From NCBI GenBank assembly GCA_964452775.1, contig CAYVQP010000005.1, positions 37,636 to 101,635 of the forward strand: a stretch of 64,000 bases of DNA, written 5' to 3'. The translations under genes and the position numbers were made by a program. Of this stretch, positions 34,763 to 43,245 are shown piece after piece. The notes under the pieces are model-generated. The model saw only the letters and a program-made list of their open reading frames with translations, was not told the DNA's origin and ran no database searches. Every line of letters starts with the position of its first letter. The first letter of the stretch is position 1. The stretch is from JACKCB01 sp964452775. Its GTDB lineage: Bacteria; Chloroflexota; Anaerolineae; Promineifilales; Promineifilaceae.

Positions 34763-36097
34763 CTAATGACCAGCAAGGCGCTTCTGGAGCAACTCCTTGA
34801 GGGTCGGACGGCCAATCTCTTGCAGCTCATAGCGGACGCGCTGCGACGGCTGCCGGATGTTGATCAGCCTCCCAAGGTCTATGGGCGTGGCGATGATCAC
34901 CATTTCAGCGGGAGTACTGTTGACGGTCTCTTCTAGATCGGCGATCTGGTCGCCGCCGTAACCCATTGCCGGCAACACGCCGGCTGCATTTGGATATTTT
35001 TCATAGGTGGCGGCAATTGATCGCACCGCGTATGGGCGAGGATCGATTACTTCTGAGGCGCCAAAGTAATCCGCCGCCACGCGACCCGCGCCATAAGCCA
35101 TCTCACCGTGTGTGAGCGTGGGGCCATCTTCAATTACCAGAACTCGCTTGCCGCGGATCTCCTCCGGATTGTCAACAAACAATGGTGACGCAGCGCGCAC
35201 AATCGTGGCCGCCGGATTCACCCGGCGCACGCTATTTTGTACAGCCACCACATTGTCATAATCAGCGGTATCTATCTTGTTGATCACCACGCAGGCCGCC
35301 ATGCGCAGGTTGGTCTCGCCTGGGTGGTAGCTGACCTCGTGGCCGGGCCGGTGAGGATCGGCGATGACTATATGAAATTGAGAGCGCAGGAAGGGCAGGT
35401 CGTTGTTGCCTCCGTCCCAAACGACGACATCCGCCTCGGACTCAGCCTGGCGCAGAATCGCCGCATAGTCCACTCCGGCATAGATGACCGCCCCCATCTC
35501 AATGTACGGTTCAAACTCCTCTCGCTCCTCAATGGTGCACTCGTGACGCGCCAGGTCTTCGTAGGTGGCGAAGCGCTGCACCGCCTGAGCCGCCAGGTCG
35601 CCGTAAGGCATCGGGTGGCGGATGGCGACTACCCTCTCGAAACCAAGCTGCTGCAATGACTGCACAACCTTGCGCGAGGTCTGGCTCTTGCCCGAGCCGG
35701 TGCGCACTGCACCGATTGACACGACCGGCTTGCTCGACTTCAGCATGCTGCGTCGCGGCCCCAGGAGCCGGAAGTCCGCCCCTGTTGCCTGCACCCGTGC
35801 CGCCTGGTGCATTACGTACAAATGTGACACGTCAGAGTAGGAGAAGATCACCTGCGTGACATCATGGGCAGCTATCAGTTCCTCCAGCCTGTCCTCCGGG
35901 AAAATGGGAATTCCCTCGGGGTACAGCTCTCCGCTCAGCGCGGGAGGGTATCGCCGGCCGTCGATGTTGGGGATCTGAGTCGCCGTAAATGCGACTACAC
36001 GATATTGGGGGTTGTTTCGAAACAGCGTATTGAAGTCGTGAAAATCTCGCCCCGCAGCGCCCATTATGACAATTCTTTCGGTAGAATCAATGCTCAT
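34763..36097 (-). CDS. Cyclic 2,3-diphosphoglycerate synthetase-like P-loop protein
   Basis: A 444-residue cytoplasmic protein related to archaeal cyclic 2,3-bisphosphoglycerate synthetase. An N-terminal Rossmann-like domain (IVIMGAAGRDFHDFNTLFRNNPQYRVVAFTATQIPNIDGRRYP, 9-50) precedes a P-loop GAVRTGSGKS with Lys137, then DGGNND, INKIDTADY and VIEDGPTLTHGEMAYGAG. Bacterial homologues are known by sequence only; archaeal cPGS closes the ring on 2,3-bisphosphoglycerate with ATP and the product is a thermoprotectant. Whether this protein does so is unknown. ATG 36097 has GAGG 8-11 nt upstream. It stands alone, convergent with the rhodanese gene. Confidence 0.78.
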   Translation of the reverse strand: MSIDSTERIVIMGAAGRDFHDFNTLFRNNPQYRVVAFTATQIPNIDGRRYPPALSGELYPEGIPIFPEDRLEELIAAHDVTQVIFSYSDVSHLYVMHQAARVQATGADFRLLGPRRSMLKSSKPVVSIGAVRTGSGKSQTSRKVVQSLQQLGFERVVAIRHPMPYGDLAAQAVQRFATYEDLARHECTIEEREEFEPYIEMGAVIYAGVDYAAILRQAESEADVVVWDGGNNDLPFLRSQFHIVIADPHRPGHEVSYHPGETNLRMAACVVINKIDTADYDNVVAVQNSVRRVNPAATIVRAASPLFVDNPEEIRGKRVLVIEDGPTLTHGEMAYGAGRVAADYFGASEVIDPRPYAVRSIAATYEKYPNAAGVLPAMGYGGDQIADLEETVNSTPAEMVIIATPIDLGRLINIRQPSQRVRYELQEIGRPTLKELLQKRLAGH

Positions 36098-36242
36098 TAA
36101 TGCCTCACTTGCAACTTATGTCTATTAGCGCCGACGCGCACCTGACCCCATTTCTCTGGTAGGCGCGCAGGTCCGGGACCGAATGATACCAAATGTTACC
36201 GATTCATCCACTGTCTTGTTTTCGTATAGGAGTTGCCCGTTC

Positions 36243-36334
36243 GACCAGTTCGCTTACATTATGTCGATATAACTGGTCAATGTGCTAGGCAGTGTTATAA
36301 TGTTGGTCAGTAAAATGACATTATGTCTGGTCGC
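36243..36334. repeat. Cluster of short repeats upstream of xerD
   Basis: GACCAGTT (36243-36250) and AACTGGTC (36271-36278) are exact inverted copies. ACATTATGTC occurs at 36256-36265 and 36318-36327, and its core ACATTATGT is itself palindromic. TGGTC units lie at 36274, 36304 and 36329. The AT-rich character differs from the flanking genes. It looks like a regulatory region with several binding sites. Confidence 0.5.
36293..36301 (+). promoter_or_regulatory. Extended -10 promoter candidate for xerD
   Basis: TGTTATAAT matches the extended -10 form TGnTATAAT exactly. No good -35 lies upstream, which extended -10 promoters do not need. It sits inside the repeat cluster, so the repeats could control it. 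Confidence 0.5.
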
Positions 36335-36395
36335 ATTATAGCGCTGACGGCTTGGTTTGGAAGCGTGCACGATAGGCCTTCAGGAGTGGCCAGCA

Positions 36396-37271
36396 ATGAA
36401 AGACGAGATAACTGATTTCTTAGAATACTACCGGGCGGAGAAACACTACTCCGGCAATACAATCGCGGCCTACAGGAATGACCTTGGGCAATTTCAGCTC
36501 TACCTCGAGACCGAGTTCAGCGACATTGACCAGTGGAGCCAGGTAACGCCCGAGATAGTGACTGGGTACGTGGATCTCATGTCGCAGCAAACATATGCTG
36601 CCTCCTCAGTCGCCCGCAAAGTAGCAGCCATCAAGTCATTCTTTGGCTACCTGGCGCTAACCGGGCAAATGGACAGCAATCCGACCGTGGAGATTGACTC
36701 CCCAAAGGTCGAAAAGCGACTCCCGAAAACGCTGACCGCTACCGACATTGACCACTTGCTGGCTGCACCCCGTGAAGGTCAGGCCCCAAAACATTTGCGC
36801 GATACCGCCCTGCTCAGCCTGCTCTACGGCACCGGCATGCGCGTTTCGGAGCTCGTCTCCCTGCGCGTTGATGACGTTGACCTGGAAAACTCCCAGCTCG
36901 CCTTCACCGGCAGAGATCAGCAGCAAAGAGTTCTCCCGTTTGATGAGGAGACCCGAGAAGACCTGGCTGAATATCTGGAACAAGGCCGGCCACACCTGGC
37001 TCGCGACGACCGGGAAAGGGCGCTATTTCTGAACCATCGCGGTCAGCAACTCACCCGTCAAGGGCTATGGCTGATCATCAAGGCCTACGCGCGTGAAGCA
37101 AAGCTAAGCGATTCGGTAACGCCGCATACCTTGAGGCATAGCTTTGCCACTCATAAGCTCGAGAGCGGCGCCGACTTACAGCGTCTCCAACAGCTATTGG
37201 GTCATGCCAATATCTCGACCACCCAGATTTATGCTCAGCTATCGGAGCTAGAGGAGCATGCAGAGCTCTAG
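36396..37271 (+). CDS. xerD: Tyrosine recombinase XerD
   Basis: A 291-residue site-specific recombinase, near the 298 of E. coli XerD. The SAM-like N-terminal core-binding domain (DFLEYYRAEKHYSGNTIAAYRNDLGQF) is followed by the catalytic domain with Arg149 in GTGMRVSEL, His247-x2-Arg250 in PHTLRHSFATH, His270 in LLGHANISTTQIY and nucleophile Tyr279. XerC/D resolve chromosome dimers at dif. ATG 36396 has AGGAGTGG upstream. Its stop TAG lies in the ribosome site of the nucleoside phosphorylase, so the two are co-transcribed. No phage or integron genes lie nearby, which favours the housekeeping role, but I could not identify a dif site in the window. Confidence 0.87.
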   Translation: MKDEITDFLEYYRAEKHYSGNTIAAYRNDLGQFQLYLETEFSDIDQWSQVTPEIVTGYVDLMSQQTYAASSVARKVAAIKSFFGYLALTGQMDSNPTVEIDSPKVEKRLPKTLTATDIDHLLAAPREGQAPKHLRDTALLSLLYGTGMRVSELVSLRVDDVDLENSQLAFTGRDQQQRVLPFDEETREDLAEYLEQGRPHLARDDRERALFLNHRGQQLTRQGLWLIIKAYAREAKLSDSVTPHTLRHSFATHKLESGADLQRLQQLLGHANISTTQIYAQLSELEEHAEL

Positions 37272-37288
37272 GAGGAGGACCAGCTGAA

Positions 37289-38131
37289 GTGAACGCACAG
37301 TTCTCACTTGCGCAATATCAGGACGCTGCAGACTATGTTCGGGCGAGAACGGCGACCCGGCCAGGTGTTGCGCTTGTCTTAGGTTCGGGCCTTAGTAGCC
37401 TGGCGGAGGGTGTCGAAGCTCCAACCGCCATCAGTTACGAGGACATCCCCCACTGGCCGGTCTCTACGGTGCCCGGCCACGCCGGCCGGCTGGTGCTGGG
37501 CCAAATGCAGGGGAAGGAGGTCCTGATCATGCAGGGCCGCGTGCACTACTATGAGGGCTATTCAGTCCAGCAAATCACCTTCCCCGTCAGGGTAATGAAG
37601 TTGCTGGGCATTCATACCCTGGTGCTCACGAACGCCGCGGGTGGCTTGAATCCCGCCTTTCACGCCGGCGACCTCATGCTGATCCGCGATCACATCAACA
37701 TGGTCGGTTTGGCCGGCAGCAATCCCTTGCGTGGGCCGAACGACGAGACGTTTGGAGTGCGCTTTCCGGATATGACCATGCCCTATGACCAGGCGTTGCG
37801 TGGTCTTGCGAAACGGGTCGCTGCGGAGGCCGGGATTCAGCTTCAAGAGGGAGTCTACGTCTTCGTTGCCGGCCCCAGCTTTGAGACGCCGGCTGAGATT
37901 CGCTACCTGCATCTCATTGGAGCCGATGCCGTGGGGATGTCTACCGTTCCTTCTGTCGTCGCGGCTAGGCACGCCGGGATTCGTGTGTTGGGCATCTCCA
38001 CCATCACTAACATGGCCAGTCCGGACCCCGTGCCCGATCATCAGGTAACACACAGCGAAGTGCTGGATGTTGGCGCTCGGGTGGTCCCACAACTGGCGAC
38101 CGTTCTTAGCGGTGTTGTGCGCGAGCTATAG
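37289..38131 (+). CDS. punA: Purine nucleoside phosphorylase, class II trimeric type
   Basis: A 280-residue enzyme that cleaves inosine or guanosine with phosphate to base and ribose-1-phosphate. LGSGLSSLAEGV holds the phosphate-site Ser; GHAGRLVLGQMQGKEVLIMQGRVHYYEGY, TNAAGGLNP, AGPSFETPAEIR and GADAVGMSTVPSVVAARHAGIRVLGISTITNMA are all trimeric PNP signatures. Start is GTG 37289, with AGGAGGAGG at 37270-37278. It is coupled to xerD (17 bp apart). Confidence 0.93.
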   Translation: MNAQFSLAQYQDAADYVRARTATRPGVALVLGSGLSSLAEGVEAPTAISYEDIPHWPVSTVPGHAGRLVLGQMQGKEVLIMQGRVHYYEGYSVQQITFPVRVMKLLGIHTLVLTNAAGGLNPAFHAGDLMLIRDHINMVGLAGSNPLRGPNDETFGVRFPDMTMPYDQALRGLAKRVAAEAGIQLQEGVYVFVAGPSFETPAEIRYLHLIGADAVGMSTVPSVVAARHAGIRVLGISTITNMASPDPVPDHQVTHSEVLDVGARVVPQLATVLSGVVREL

Positions 38132-38200
38132 CCGCAAGCACACCGGCATTCCCCGTTCCCGCCATTCGGTCCCTATTTAACTCTGGTTCGACGCCGGCCA

Positions 38201-39001
38201 ATGGAACGCGTCTACGTATTTCTCATCCGTAACGATATCTGGATATATATTCTTTGCTTTCTGGGCTTGATCTGGTATTCGAGCGAGTTGATTCGCGCCA
38301 GCCGGGCGTTGCAGCGAGCGATGTTTGGTCTGGAGCGGGAGACTGCCATCCGCGCGCGCAACGGCGCGCTCATCTTTGTGCTTACCTTCGCCGGAATCGC
38401 TTCCGTTGTTGCCTTCGTCAACCTCCGCATTGCCCCCACGCTTCCCGCGGACCTGCTGAAACCACCGACGCCGACGCCCGATCCTTTCGCCATGCCGTTG
38501 CCGGCAGAACAAACCGGCCCGCCAACCAGCGCCCTGACCCCAACCTCCCCAATTGCTGCGACAGTCACGCTGCCTTCAGTGGGCACAGATAGCGGTCCGG
38601 CTATTCCGACCGCCTCATTCACAACGACGGCACAGATTGCCACTGTCAATCCGATTGTGCTGCCCACAGTGACCGTCGTTGTAGCCGGCTGTTCCTCTAC
38701 CGTAAATGTCACTGACCCACGAGATGGCGACAGCGTGGTTGGAAACGTGTCCTTCTTTGGCAGCGCCAACGTTCCTTCGTTTGCGTACTTCGAACTGGAT
38801 ATTCGCGGGCCGCAAACCAATGATCGCTGGGCGTCCTTGCTTGGCCGGCGCATTTCGCAGCGGGTGGAGGACGGGTTGCTGGCCACTGCCGATCTCACAG
38901 CCTGGTCGCCCGGCGATTATGAGGTCCGGCTATCCACTACCAACGAGCAAGGGCAGGTGACAAACCAATGTATCTTGGTGATTACGTTGCTGAGCCCTTA
39001 G
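38201..39001 (+). CDS. Unrecognised membrane protein with Thr/Pro-rich linker
   Basis: A 266-residue protein. Two hydrophobic helices (about 13-32 and 54-74) flank a basic 20-residue loop; then a Thr/Pro/Ala-rich linker (about 82-165, starting TPTPDPFAMPLP) leads to a small beta-rich domain (about 168-266) beginning CSSTVNVTDPRDGDSVVGNVSFFG and ending with a second Cys in TNQCILVITL, so a disulfide between them is possible. That C-terminal pattern resembles a bacterial Ig-like fold on the outside of the membrane. No function can be assigned. ATG 38201 lacks a clear ribosome site. Confidence 0.7.
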   Translation: MERVYVFLIRNDIWIYILCFLGLIWYSSELIRASRALQRAMFGLERETAIRARNGALIFVLTFAGIASVVAFVNLRIAPTLPADLLKPPTPTPDPFAMPLPAEQTGPPTSALTPTSPIAATVTLPSVGTDSGPAIPTASFTTTAQIATVNPIVLPTVTVVVAGCSSTVNVTDPRDGDSVVGNVSFFGSANVPSFAYFELDIRGPQTNDRWASLLGRRISQRVEDGLLATADLTAWSPGDYEVRLSTTNEQGQVTNQCILVITLLSP

Positions 39002-39056
39002 GGGCCGCCGTTGCCGATTACCGGGACCCGTGGAAGGATCTTGGCATCGCCTAATT

Positions 39057-39668
39057 TCAGGAAGCCAGGCCATTCAAGAACATATCGGACAGTAATTCCG
39101 GCAACTCGCCCCAGCGTTCGTGCACAGTTTGCTCACCCATCAGCTCCAGCGCCAATAGCCCAAGGATTACCGCGGCAATGGAGCGCGACACCAGCGCCGG
39201 GTCCAATGAAAGGCGCGCCCCGCCCGGCTGCCGGCTCTCCACGAACAATGTCGTCACATCCAGATTTGGGAGCAGGACTTGTTGCCGGTAGATCTCCTGC
39301 AGTTCCATATCCAGGAGTAGCTCCGGCAGCAGCGCCTGAAACAGCTCCCGGTTCGCCATCATGAATGCCATTTGCCGGCGGAAGTAGGCTGGTAGAAACC
39401 GGGTGAGATCACCGCCCACGCCGGCCCCATAAGAAGACGCCCGCCCTTCCGCCTGCTGTAACCGAGCCAGCAAACCACGCATCAAGTCCGCTTTGTTCCG
39501 GAAATAGTTATAGATGGTTCCGGCGGCAATGCCGGCCTCAAGAGCCACATCACGAACAGTGGCGCTATGAAAGCCCTTTTGCCCAAAGACCCTACCCGCG
39601 GCATCGAGTATCTGCCGCTTGCGGGCCTCGACCACCTGTTGCTGGAACGAATCATTTGATGCTGTCAT
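39057..39668 (-). CDS. TetR/AcrR-family repressor
   Basis: A 203-residue regulator. The N-terminal HTH is canonical: RKRQILDAAGRVFGQKGFHSATVRDVALEAGIAAGTIYNYFRNKADLMRGLL (about 17-68). The remaining ~135 residues are the helical ligand and dimer domain, with no recognisable ligand signature; the lipid-metabolism (FadR/PsrA-like) type of tail cannot be confirmed. ATG 39668. No gene lies divergently within 235 bp, and it is convergent with the membrane protein at 38201, so the only visible target is itself: two matching palindromes lie in its own promoter region. Confidence 0.88.
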   Translation of the reverse strand: MTASNDSFQQQVVEARKRQILDAAGRVFGQKGFHSATVRDVALEAGIAAGTIYNYFRNKADLMRGLLARLQQAEGRASSYGAGVGGDLTRFLPAYFRRQMAFMMANRELFQALLPELLLDMELQEIYRQQVLLPNLDVTTLFVESRQPGGARLSLDPALVSRSIAAVILGLLALELMGEQTVHERWGELPELLSDMFLNGLAS

Positions 39669-39712
39669 GCTTGAACCATCAACTGAACGGCAGTTTCAAA
39701 ACTTTGATCCAT

Positions 39713-39730
39713 CATTCATCGCGATGAATG
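39713..39730. promoter_or_regulatory. TetR operator 1
   Basis: Perfect 18-bp palindrome CATTCATCGCGATGAATG, 45 bp upstream of the tetR start. Confidence 0.65.
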
Positions 39731-39742
39731 GTTGTTCAGCGC

Positions 39743-39760
39743 AATGAATGCATGTTCATT
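39743..39760. promoter_or_regulatory. TetR operator 2
   Basis: AATGAA-TGCATG-TTCATT, 6-bp perfect arms. Its centre is 30 bp (three helical turns) from the centre of operator 1, and the ATGAA half-site is shared. It overlaps the -10 candidate of tetR. Confidence 0.6.
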
Positions 39761-39785
39761 TTACTGGAAAGTGTGTGACTTGCAA
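39758..39785 (-). promoter_or_regulatory. tetR promoter candidate
   Basis: Minus strand TTGCAA (39785-39780), 16-nt spacer, TAAAAT (39763-39758). Operator 2 overlaps the -10 and operator 1 lies in the leader, so binding should block the gene. Confidence 0.5.
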
Positions 39786-39903
39786 GCCCGCGCTTTCAGA
39801 ATTGGTGAGGCCGGGAACTGCACGCGGCCTCGAATGAGACCCGAATTCTCGTCGTGGCTGAAATGGGCCTATTGGGTTGTGACTACTGATCGCGTGAGGC
39901 TGG

Positions 39904-40551
39904 TTAGTAGTAGCCCCCGCCCCCTTTGCGCGGCGCGTTCGTCAGGGTGGCTCCCACGATGTTAACTTTGGCCTTCTCCAAGAGTTCCTTAGCTTGCGCG
40001 GCATGGTCACGCCGCGTCTTGCCGGCCTTGACTACCAGTAGCGCGCCGTCCACCTTTGCTCCGAGCACCGCGGCGTCGGTCAACCCAAGCACTGGCGGCG
40101 CGTCAAACAGCACGATGTCGGCCTGCTCGATTAGAGTGCGTATGACTCGATCGGTCTGCTTGGAACCCAGCAAGTCAGCCGGATTGGGGGGCTTTGGTCC
40201 ACTTGTCAGGAGCCACAAGTTCTCGACCGTTGTGGCCTGTATGGCCGGAACCGCATTCTCATCCAGAATGGCGTTTGTCAGCCCTTCCCCATTCGGCAGA
40301 TTGAAGAATTCATGCAGTTGCGGGCGTCGCAGGTCACAATCCACGAGGATGGTGCGCCGGCCACTCTGAGCCATCGTCACCGCCAGATTCGCGACCGTAG
40401 TGCTCTTGCCGGCTCCCGCAGTGGGCGACGTGACCACCAGGGTGCGAATTGGTCTGTCAACACTGTAAAAAGACAGGTTTGTCCGCAGGCTGCGATATGC
40501 CTCGCTGATTGGCGACCGGGGATCGCTGATTGTAATTAGCTCTTTATTCAC
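39904..40551 (-). CDS. CpsD/CapB-type bacterial tyrosine kinase (polysaccharide export regulator)
   Basis: A 215-residue cytoplasmic kinase of the split (Gram-positive-like) BY-kinase type. PISEAYRSLRTNL is the activator-binding start; TSPTAGAGKST (Walker A), LVDCDLRRP (Walker A') and VLFDAPPVLGLTDA (Walker B) are all present. The C-terminus ends GGGGYY, a very short tyrosine cluster compared with the usual three to five tyrosines. It normally pairs with a membrane activator of Wzz type to control polysaccharide chain export. GTG 40551 is the start; the Wzz gene is 66 bp upstream on the same strand. Confidence 0.88.
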   Translation of the reverse strand: MNKELITISDPRSPISEAYRSLRTNLSFYSVDRPIRTLVVTSPTAGAGKSTTVANLAVTMAQSGRRTILVDCDLRRPQLHEFFNLPNGEGLTNAILDENAVPAIQATTVENLWLLTSGPKPPNPADLLGSKQTDRVIRTLIEQADIVLFDAPPVLGLTDAAVLGAKVDGALLVVKAGKTRRDHAAQAKELLEKAKVNIVGATLTNAPRKGGGGYY

Positions 40552-40617
40552 AGAATACTCGCCTCGCTAGTTACCTGCATGAGCTCTGGTCGCTGGACTC
40601 CGTCATGCATACTGTTC

Positions 40618-41298
40618 TTACCGCTTCGGGATCTCGCCCATCAGCTTAAGTCCCAATGCTTCGACCTCAGGCTGATCCCGGAGTGTCGGATCAAAGTACT
40701 CAACCAGGAACGCCACTCCTACGCCAACAATGACTGCCAGCCCAATTCGGATCGGCAACTCCAGCTGGGCGCGCAATCCCCCCGGCACTTGATTCACAAC
40801 AGCTTCATCCAGCTGAACCAGCATCGCCGTCTCACCACCGAGTTGCGGCAAGGCCTCGGCGTTTTGCTCCGTCAGGACGGTTGTTGCCGCACCTATCATC
40901 TGCTGCAACAGTTGTGGATCATTGGCCGAAAGAGAAATGAGTAGCATGCTACGGGCATTGTCAACCGCCAGGCCGCCCTGAATGACTCCTGCCGGCACGG
41001 ATAGCCCGGCGCGAGCTAACTCCTCACTGACTGCCTCGCCGAAGCGATTGCCGCGCACCCAATCCGCTAACCCATTGACGATGTACTCGGAGGCAAGCCA
41101 GTTGAAGTAACGCTCCTCATCCGAACGGTTAAGCGCCTCACTGGCAGGAAACTGGCCGACTAGAAAGCGAACGCCTACGTTATAGGCCGGAGGTGGCGCC
41201 TGATAGGTTGCCAGCCCAATCAGCAGCACCAAAATGGTAGGTATCAATGCCAGCCACCAGCGCCGGCGCAAGATCTGCGCGTAAGCTCTCAGTTCCAT
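40618..41298 (-). CDS. Wzz-family chain-length determinant / CpsC-like activator
   Basis: A 226-residue membrane protein. ELRAYAQILRRRWWLALIPTILVLLIGLATY (2-33) is the Wzz N-terminus with its first helix; a periplasmic alpha-helical part follows (about 40-180), and a second helix lies at about 183-203 (IRIGLAVIVGVGVAFLVEYFD), ending in a short cytoplasmic tail (DQPEVEALGLKLMGEIPKR) typical of the site that meets the BY-kinase. It sets polysaccharide chain length. Its start overlaps the end of the glycosyltransferase gene by 10 bp, so the three genes at 39.9-42.4 kb form one operon. Confidence 0.85.
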   Translation of the reverse strand: MELRAYAQILRRRWWLALIPTILVLLIGLATYQAPPPAYNVGVRFLVGQFPASEALNRSDEERYFNWLASEYIVNGLADWVRGNRFGEAVSEELARAGLSVPAGVIQGGLAVDNARSMLLISLSANDPQLLQQMIGAATTVLTEQNAEALPQLGGETAMLVQLDEAVVNQVPGGLRAQLELPIRIGLAVIVGVGVAFLVEYFDPTLRDQPEVEALGLKLMGEIPKR

Positions 41299-42437
41299 TT
41301 TTCTGAATTGTCCGCCGAGGGTGCCTTGGTGTCCGGCAGGCCCAGTCCGGCGACCCTTTCCATCATGCAGCGCTCAACAAACCGGCTGATCTTATGGCGA
41401 AAGACGCCGCTATCAAACTTCATGGCATGGGAGCGAATGAAGTCCGGGTCAGCGGCGCACGGATCGTAGGATTCGACCGCCTCGACAATTGCCTCGACCG
41501 TCTGCGCCTCAAACAAGATGCCGGTCCCTGGGACAACTGTCTCCAGCGCGCCCCCGGCAGCATACGCAATCACCGGCCGGCCGGCTGCCATTGCCTGAAT
41601 GGGCGCGATACCAAAATCCTCTTCGCCGGGGAAGAGGAATGCGCGGCAGCCGGCAATCAATCCAGGCAACTCATCATCCGGCACATAGCCCAAGAACTTC
41701 ACGGTTGGACCGGCCATTGCTTCAAGCCGCGCCCGGTCCCTACCCTGTCCGGCGATGAAGAGCACCCGGCCAAGGCGGTTAAAGGCCTCAATCAACAGGT
41801 CAATCCGCCGATAAGGCACCAGCCGGCCAAGCATCAGGTAGTAGTCTTCAATGCCTGAAGCCGGTTTGAAGCGGCTGGTGTTGACCGGTGGAAAGATAAT
41901 ATCGGCCTCGCGCCCATATATCTTGCCGATTCGACGACGGACTTCCTCTGAAATGGCGATGAAGTGGTCAACACGACTTGCAGCGGAGCGATCCCACATG
42001 CGCAAATATGACAGAAATGGAGGAAGCAGCCAGCGGGCAAGCCGGTTAATGTTCTCCTGTTCAGCGTACTGCGGATATCGCCACAGAAAGCGCGTGGGCG
42101 TGAGGCAATAGCAGATGTGAACGGTATCTGTATCGGTAACGATACCATGGCAAAAGCCGCTCTTGTTACTGATTACCAGATCGAAACCGCGTAAGTCGAT
42201 ACTCTCGAATGCCAGCGGATAAAGGGGAAGATAGAGCTGTTGCCGTTGGCGGGACCAGGGTAATCGGTCAATGAACGAAGGCCGAATATCCCACTCTTGC
42301 CAGGCGGCGGGCATCTTCTTGCGCCAGTAAAGCGAAGTAAAAACGGGCGCGTCAGGGAAAAGGGCCACCAGCTCCGTGAGGACGTCCTCCGCTCCCCCAA
42401 GTTGATTTAGCCAGTCATGTACCAGCGCTACCTTCAA
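41289..42437 (-). CDS. GT4-family glycosyltransferase
   Basis: A 382-residue GT-B enzyme. The N-terminal domain starts VALVHDWLNQLGGAEDVLTEL, the acceptor-binding glycine loop; the C-terminal half has LGRLVPYRRIDLLIEAFN, KFLGYVPDDELPGLIAGCRAFLFPGEEDFGIAPIQAMAAGRPVIAYAAGGALETV with the retaining GT4 E-x7-E pattern (EDFGIAPIQAMAAG). It resembles mannosyltransferases of polysaccharide loci (WbaZ-like) and probably uses a GDP-sugar. Start is TTG 42437, preceded by GGAGGG 5-8 nt upstream; no ATG is near. It begins the BY-kinase/Wzz operon. Confidence 0.88.
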   Translation of the reverse strand: MKVALVHDWLNQLGGAEDVLTELVALFPDAPVFTSLYWRKKMPAAWQEWDIRPSFIDRLPWSRQRQQLYLPLYPLAFESIDLRGFDLVISNKSGFCHGIVTDTDTVHICYCLTPTRFLWRYPQYAEQENINRLARWLLPPFLSYLRMWDRSAASRVDHFIAISEEVRRRIGKIYGREADIIFPPVNTSRFKPASGIEDYYLMLGRLVPYRRIDLLIEAFNRLGRVLFIAGQGRDRARLEAMAGPTVKFLGYVPDDELPGLIAGCRAFLFPGEEDFGIAPIQAMAAGRPVIAYAAGGALETVVPGTGILFEAQTVEAIVEAVESYDPCAADPDFIRSHAMKFDSGVFRHKISRFVERCMMERVAGLGLPDTKAPSADNSEKWN

Positions 42438-42490
42438 GACCGCCCTCCAGCCACCGCCTTCCGGGCAGAAACCGACCGAACCAGGCGCAT

Positions 42491-43165
42491 TTAGAGACCG
42501 AGACGCTCCATACGCGCTGCCAACTCCGCCTCAACTTCCAGGCTTTGCATGGCGCCGTCTAACTGGTTGTCCAGGCTGTCTGCCTGCAGCTCCCAGGCAG
42601 CGTCCGCGTGATCAAGTCGCCGGCGAATATTCTCGGCCGCAGTGGACAATTCACTGTCACCGGCTCCCACCAGGTTATCCAGAGACCTCATTGATTGCGT
42701 GGAAGCTTCCCTGGCCTTTGCCAACTGCAACAGAAATCCTAACTCCTCCCGTTCCTGTCTGGCGATAGCCAGCCGGCCCTGCAGCTTGACATCCACATCC
42801 CGCAACTGTTCGGCGGCGGACACCTGGCGTTCCAGCGAGGCGTCATATGTACTGATCAACTCCATGGTGGAGCTGAACTGCTTTTGGGTTACCATGGCCT
42901 CCGTGCGGCGATCGGCTTTCAGATATTGATCAATCTCCCAGTCGAGCCGGGCGGCCTTCTCGGCCAGGTTATCGCGCCGGCGCTTTGTAGCCGAAACCTG
43001 GGCGATCATGGGAGCGACTGTCTGACGAAAATGCTCCAACTCGCGCTCCGCCTGCCGGATGTATTCATCATAGACGCTCAGATCACTCTTATCGATAGCC
43101 CGGTCGGCCATCTCGTGCAGGTTTGCTTTGAAGAGTGTGCGAAGTTTCTGGAATAAGGTTGCCAT
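42491..43165 (-). CDS. pspA: PspA/IM30-family membrane-stress protein
   Basis: A 224-residue peripheral membrane protein. The N-terminus MATLFQKLRTLFKANLHEMADRAID is the amphipathic helix that binds stressed membranes (usual FxRxxxIVxAN pattern modified), and the rest is one long coiled coil (LSVYDEYIRQAERELEHFRQTVAPMIAQ; DLTSxR-like segments). The family forms ESCRT-III-like rods that keep the membrane intact. ATG 43165 fits the family best; in-frame ATG 43174 and 43249 lie further upstream. It is 53 bp upstream of the GT4 gene on the same strand. Its usual SPFH-type partner is encoded 13 kb away in this window (28403-29494). Confidence 0.85.
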   Translation of the reverse strand: MATLFQKLRTLFKANLHEMADRAIDKSDLSVYDEYIRQAERELEHFRQTVAPMIAQVSATKRRRDNLAEKAARLDWEIDQYLKADRRTEAMVTQKQFSSTMELISTYDASLERQVSAAEQLRDVDVKLQGRLAIARQEREELGFLLQLAKAREASTQSMRSLDNLVGAGDSELSTAAENIRRRLDHADAAWELQADSLDNQLDGAMQSLEVEAELAARMERLGL

Positions 43166-43245
43166 CGGAGCCATCCACCGCTGCGCCGGAGAATATGAAG
43201 GATTATACTCTTTAACAGGACGAGGCAAAAACGAGCGCGATGCAC

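Noticed and set aside
36243..36334. Possible dif site next to xerD
   Set aside because: TTATGTC resembles one dif arm, but the XerC arm and the 6-bp centre cannot be placed at the right spacing. Treated as a promoter region with repeats instead.
38212..38898. 228-residue minus-strand open frame
   Set aside because: It is antisense to the membrane protein at 38201, which has helices and a sensible domain order; the minus frame is Ser/Thr/Val-rich noise.
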